The notes beneath the pieces were generated by a model. The model did no database searches, had not been told where the DNA came from, and saw only the letters and a list, made by a program, of their open reading frames with translations. A program made the position numbers and the translations under genes. 64,000 nt of DNA. Source: Bacteroidota bacterium (GTDB taxonomy: Bacteria > Bacteroidota > Bacteroidia > B-17B0 > Aurantibacillaceae). Positions within the stretch are counted from its first letter, which is position 1. Each line of letters starts with the position of its first letter. The stretch covers positions 101,999 to 165,998 of the forward strand of contig JACQAK010000013.1 of the NCBI GenBank assembly GCA_016194985.1, read 5' to 3'. Positions 60,383 to 64,000 of the stretch are shown here, piece after piece.

Positions 60383-61162
60383 TTATTTAAACCCTTCAAA
60401 GGCACCCAATCCAAACAAAGAAAAATCGTATTTAATAGGATCTTTTTTATCGAAGCTTCTTAATACAGAGGTAATTTCTTCTACTGCCTGCCAGTCGTTT
60501 TGAGTGCGCTGTAATAAGCCCAGTTTCCGACTTACATTTCCGGTATGCAAATCTAAAGGCAGGCACAATTGATGAGGTTTTATATTGTTCCAGATTCCGA
60601 AATCAACACCGTGTTTATCTTTCCGAACCATCCATCTCAAAAACATGCAAAGCCGTTTGGCGCTTGATTTTGCTGCCGGATTAGAGATATGCTTTTCACT
60701 TCTGGTTTGATGTGCCGTTTTTAAAAACAGTGTTCTAAAATTAGTAATAGCATCTTTGACATCTGTTTCGTTTCCCGAAAGCTTATCAGAAAATGCGGCT
60801 TCCAAACCTCCTTGCTTGAGATAAATATACTTCAAAGAGTTCAAAAAGAAAATGCAATCCGTGGCATTGAATGTACGGTGAACAAAGTCTTCAAAGCGAA
60901 CCGCATCCTTTTTCGTAAAATTCAAAATAAAATCGTGCGGTTCATTATTCATTAACCTCATCCATTTATGGCCGTTGTTGATAATAGAAGTCCGTTGGCC
61001 CCATGCAATAGTTGCCACCAACAATGCAGCAATTTCTATATCTTCTTTTTTGGTAAATTGATGCGGAATGGAAATAGGGTCTGTTTCTATAAAGGCGGAA
61101 TTATTGAAGCGGAGATATTTTTCATCCAGGAGTTCTTTTACTTCTGCAAAATGTGACGCCAT
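60383..61162 (-). CDS. TIGR02757 family protein
   Basis: The 259-residue protein matches TIGR02757 (DUF2400): IEIAALLVATIAWGQRTSII, then AAKSSAKRLCMFLRWMVRKD, DFGIWNNIKPHQLCLPLDLH, and ISRKLGLLQRTQNDW-type and PIKYDFSLFGLGAFEG segments. The family resembles helix-hairpin-helix DNA glycosylases in overall fold (from memory), but the activity is not established. Its start overlaps the stop of the MFS transporter gene by one base. Confidence 0.88.
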   Translation of the reverse strand: MASHFAEVKELLDEKYLRFNNSAFIETDPISIPHQFTKKEDIEIAALLVATIAWGQRTSIINNGHKWMRLMNNEPHDFILNFTKKDAVRFEDFVHRTFNATDCIFFLNSLKYIYLKQGGLEAAFSDKLSGNETDVKDAITNFRTLFLKTAHQTRSEKHISNPAAKSSAKRLCMFLRWMVRKDKHGVDFGIWNNIKPHQLCLPLDLHTGNVSRKLGLLQRTQNDWQAVEEITSVLRSFDKKDPIKYDFSLFGLGAFEGFK

Positions 61163-62415
61163 TATTCCAACTCTTTTAAATCAAGTTTTTTCAATTGAGG
61201 GTTCAGTTTATTAACACCCAATACAACACCAATGGTCATAATTCCACCAAACACGATAGAAGGAACCAATCCCATTAATCGTGCAGCAGCTCCCGACTCG
61301 AAAGCACCGATCTCATTACTGGAGCCAACAAAAATACTGTTTACTGCAGATACACGACCTCTCATATTATCCGGTGTCATTAATTGCAGAATAGTATGTC
61401 TTACCACAACACTCACATTATCAAAAGCACCCGTCAGCAATAACATGGCAAAAGCCATCCAATAATTAGTACATAAAGCAAATAAAATAGTACACACTCC
61501 AAACGCAGCTACGGTCCATAACAGATCAAATCCTGCTCGTTTACCGGGTTGCTTAAATGCCAACACGAAGGATGTTAATACCGCGCCTATAGCGGGTGCT
61601 GTTCTTAATAAACCATAGGCTTCGGGTCCCAGATGCAAAATTTTATCGGTATACGCCGGAATAATGGCTACTGCACCCCCAAACAATACCGCAAACATAT
61701 CCAGCGACAAAGCACTGAAAATCATGTTATTATTAAATACAAATTTCAATCCCGAGCTTAAGCTTTGCAACAGGGTTTCATCTTTTGTTTTTTCAGGAAT
61801 CGGTTTTGATTTTATTACCAGATAAGAAACAACACATCCCAAGAACAATAAACAGTTAACAGCGTAGCACCAATCTGCATGCCTGGCATCATGGTAACCA
61901 TATATTAATCCGGCCAAAACCGGCCCTAAGATGGCCGCCGTGTGCCATACCGTTGTGTTCCATGTAGTAGCCTGAGTATATTGACTTCGATCTACCAACT
62001 GACTCATAAAGGGCTGTGTAGCGGCTGCCAAAAAGGCTCTGATGATCCCAAAAATGAATACTACAGAAAATAAAGCCGATGCACCCAGCAATTTCAGTGA
62101 CGGGAAATACTCGCTACTGAAGGCCCATAAAAACATTGAACCTAATAACAATGCCAAGCAACCAACTATCAGGATCCTTCGTCGGCTCATCACATCAGCA
62201 ATATGCCCTGAAAAGAAGGATGTAATGATAAAAGGGATCACCTCTGACAACCCAATCAACCCTAAGGTAAGCTCATTACGGGAGTGCTCATAATAGATCT
62301 GTAAATAAATGGTACTCATTTGCATTTGAATAGCCAGCGTGACGAAGAATCTGGCGTATATAAACCATTTAAACTCTTTATGTTTAAATATCTGTAGTGA
62401 GGAAGAAAAAGACAT
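61162..62415 (-). CDS. MFS transporter, EntS/DHA3-like
   Basis: About 417 residues and 12 membrane segments, with GHIADVMSRRRIL between TM2 and TM3 as the family signature. The start is taken at the Met three codons inside the longest frame because it begins a typical short N-terminus (MSFSSSLQIFKHKEFKWFIY). The overall pattern is that of the group containing the enterobactin exporter EntS and multidrug exporters. The substrate is unknown. It is divergent from radC and coupled to the TIGR02757 gene. Confidence 0.88.
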   Translation of the reverse strand: MSFSSSLQIFKHKEFKWFIYARFFVTLAIQMQMSTIYLQIYYEHSRNELTLGLIGLSEVIPFIITSFFSGHIADVMSRRRILIVGCLALLLGSMFLWAFSSEYFPSLKLLGASALFSVVFIFGIIRAFLAAATQPFMSQLVDRSQYTQATTWNTTVWHTAAILGPVLAGLIYGYHDARHADWCYAVNCLLFLGCVVSYLVIKSKPIPEKTKDETLLQSLSSGLKFVFNNNMIFSALSLDMFAVLFGGAVAIIPAYTDKILHLGPEAYGLLRTAPAIGAVLTSFVLAFKQPGKRAGFDLLWTVAAFGVCTILFALCTNYWMAFAMLLLTGAFDNVSVVVRHTILQLMTPDNMRGRVSAVNSIFVGSSNEIGAFESGAAARLMGLVPSIVFGGIMTIGVVLGVNKLNPQLKKLDLKELE

Positions 62416-62470
62416 GCTGTACAAAAGTATTATTTTAAATTTTATTAAAAAGCATTAATTTTAAAACATA

Positions 62471-63172
62471 TTGGAAGAATCTCCACATAAACATTTAACC
62501 ATAAAAGCCTGGGCTGAAGATGATCGTCCGCGCGAAAAGCTGGTTGGTAAAGGAAGGCAGGCTCTTTCTGATGCAGAGCTATTGGCAATCCTTTTAGCGT
62601 CCGGTAATAGAAATGAAACGGCTGTGCAATTAGCTCAGCGTATTTTAAAAGAAAATAATAATTCTATCAATGACCTAGCCAAACTTCAGTTAAACGATCT
62701 GAAAAAATACAGAGGTGTTGGAGAGGCAAAAGCAGTAACTATTGCCGCTGCCTTAGAAATAGGACGCCGACGAACAGATGAAGTGATTGATGAAAAAACA
62801 AAAATAACATCTTCTAAAAGCGCCTATAATATTCTAAAATCCAAATTAAGTGATTTACCTCACGAAGAATTTTGGATACTGTTTTTAAACAGAAGCAATA
62901 GTGTCATAAAAACAGAATGCATCAGCAGAGGTGGTATTAGTGGTACGGTAGTGGATATTCGATTAATATTAAAACCCGCCATAGAATGTTTAGCCAGTTC
63001 ATTGGTATTGGCACACAATCACCCTTCCGGAAATTTAAAGCCAAGCGGCGAAGACATTAATTTAACAAAGAAAATAAAAGAAGCCGCGAAATTTTTAGAC
63101 ATCAGTATACAGGATCATTTAATTATAGGCGATCAGGCTTATCTGAGTTTTGCCGACGAAGGAATTTTATAA
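62471..63172 (+). CDS. radC: RadC/MPN-domain DNA repair protein
   Basis: The 233-residue protein has a UPF0758 N-terminal part (LSDAELLAILLASGNRNETA, then a helix-hairpin-helix KYRGVGEAKAVTI, about 80-92) and a C-terminal MPN/JAMM domain with the metal motif AHNHPSGN (His182, His184) and Asp195 (SGED). The start is TTG. The family is named for a historical link to recombinational repair; its true substrate is unsettled. It is followed after eight bases by the epimerase gene. Confidence 0.92.
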   Translation: MEESPHKHLTIKAWAEDDRPREKLVGKGRQALSDAELLAILLASGNRNETAVQLAQRILKENNNSINDLAKLQLNDLKKYRGVGEAKAVTIAAALEIGRRRTDEVIDEKTKITSSKSAYNILKSKLSDLPHEEFWILFLNRSNSVIKTECISRGGISGTVVDIRLILKPAIECLASSLVLAHNHPSGNLKPSGEDINLTKKIKEAAKFLDISIQDHLIIGDQAYLSFADEGIL

Positions 63173-63180
63173 CTAAACAC

Positions 63181-64000
63181 ATGATTAAAATAGTAACCAT
63201 CATTGGTGCAAGACCTCAGATTATCAAAGCTGCTGCGCTTAGCAGAGCAATCAAAAATAACTTCTCTGATTCTATTACTGAAATTATTGTTCATACAGGG
63301 CAGCATTACGATGAAAATATGAGTCAGGTGTTTTTTGATGAACTGGGGATTCCTTCGCCAAATTACAACTTGAATGTAGGAAGCGGAAGTCATGGAAAGC
63401 AAACCGCTACTATGATCACGGGCATTGAAGAAATTCTGCTTCAGGAAAAACCAAATGCCATTGTGCTATATGGTGATACAAACTCAACTTTGGCTGGTGC
63501 TATTGCCGCCAGTAAAATTCATGTGCCTGTTGTGCATATTGAAGCAGGATTACGTTCTTTCAATAAAGCCATGCCCGAGGAAGTAAATCGTATTATGTGC
63601 GATCATGTTTCTACCCTGCTGTTTTCGCCCACCAGGACAGGCTATCAAAATCTGGTGAATGAAGGTTTTAAAACCGGCAACTCCAAACCCTACAACGCCA
63701 ATAATCCAAAAATATATCATAGTGGTGATGTGATGTATGATAATAGTTTACATTTCAGTGAAGTTGCTGAACAAAAAACATCGATTATTACTAAAAACGG
63801 CTTGCAAAAAAACAATTTCATTTTAGCGACGATTCACCGCAATAATAACACAGATGAGCCCGTTAGATTGAATGCTTTATTCAATGCTTTATATAAAATT
63901 AGTGAACAATATCAATTAGATGTATTATTACCATTACATCCACGAACTGCCAAATTACTGGAATTTAATTTAGACCATGAATTGCATCAAAAAATCAAAG
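63181..64000 (+). CDS. wecB: UDP-N-acetylglucosamine 2-epimerase (non-hydrolysing), cut by window end
   Basis: The first 273 codons are seen; the frame is open to the last base. It begins with ATG 63181 eight bases after radC. Motifs: IIGARPQ, HTGQHYDENMSQVF, LYGDTNSTLAGA, HIEAGLRSF, PEEVNR, ATIHRNN and LHPRT, as in WecB/MnaA. It interconverts UDP-GlcNAc and UDP-ManNAc for surface polysaccharide synthesis. Family length is about 360-380 residues, so roughly 100 residues lie beyond the window. Confidence 0.93.
   Translation, partial: MIKIVTIIGARPQIIKAAALSRAIKNNFSDSITEIIVHTGQHYDENMSQVFFDELGIPSPNYNLNVGSGSHGKQTATMITGIEEILLQEKPNAIVLYGDTNSTLAGAIAASKIHVPVVHIEAGLRSFNKAMPEEVNRIMCDHVSTLLFSPTRTGYQNLVNEGFKTGNSKPYNANNPKIYHSGDVMYDNSLHFSEVAEQKTSIITKNGLQKNNFILATIHRNNNTDEPVRLNALFNALYKISEQYQLDVLLPLHPRTAKLLEFNLDHELHQKIK

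Noticed and set aside
1-64000. CRISPR arrays and rRNA genes
   Set aside because: No regularly spaced short direct repeats with unique spacers and no rRNA-like conserved sequence were seen. The regular repeats in 39897-54560 are protein-domain repeats.

Overview
The window comes from an AT-rich member of the Bacteroidota. Evidence: type IX secretion (T9SS) sorting domains of type A (13836-14408) and type B (three giant proteins between 39897 and 54560); a Bacteroidota-style RHS/YD cell-surface protein; the pdhA-E2 gene pair; a LytS/LytTR pair; TANNTTTG-like promoter boxes; and an almost complete lack of Shine-Dalgarno sequences. It looks chromosomal, with one small recombinase island.

Layout. 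(1) 56-13124, minus strand: eight tightly packed genes for exported proteins. They include an RHS-like surface protein (broken by a frameshift at 5264-5266), a protein with the C-terminal RHS module, an outer-membrane barrel candidate, an OmpH/Skp-like chaperone and a lipoprotein. (2) 13161-15870: two small secreted proteins, an unknown protein and an orphan cytosolic histidine kinase. The kinase is preceded by a 114-nt, pseudoknot-capable RNA fold (15924-16037) and by a hairpin three bases before its start codon. (3) 16261-20215: a compact island with a large serine recombinase, small unknown proteins and iteron-like repeats. (4) 20419-34718: housekeeping and signalling genes: DUF779, a metallo-hydrolase, a LiaF-like/DUF4288/LytS/LytTR unit, a CsgG-like/SpoIIE-phosphatase operon, YqgE, PdxH, an arginase-family enzyme, a hydrolase and a cation-efflux transporter. 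(5) 35114-39818, minus: enoyl-CoA hydratase family, pyruvate dehydrogenase E2 and E1 alpha, cytidine deaminase, RuvC. (6) 39897-54560, minus: three giant T9SS type B surface proteins built from shuffled Ig-like modules, each followed by a clear terminator. (7) 54718-64000: a flippase-like membrane protein, a glycosyltransferase, an OppC-type permease, a PorE-like OmpA protein, TIGR02757, an MFS transporter, RadC and a WecB epimerase cut by the window end.

Three genes (RHS-like, CsgG-like, one T9SS protein) are each broken by one base in a short A run. The shared pattern suggests sequence error, but all three encode envelope proteins, so real inactivation is not excluded. Dispersed repeats are frequent: a REP-like palindrome family (one copy lies in frame inside the E2 gene) and a 224-bp MITE-like element with a half copy 25 kb away.

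The best candidate for something undescribed is the structured leader RNA upstream of the orphan kinase. The RHS export operon and the DUF4145-like/CsgG/SpoIIE operon come next.
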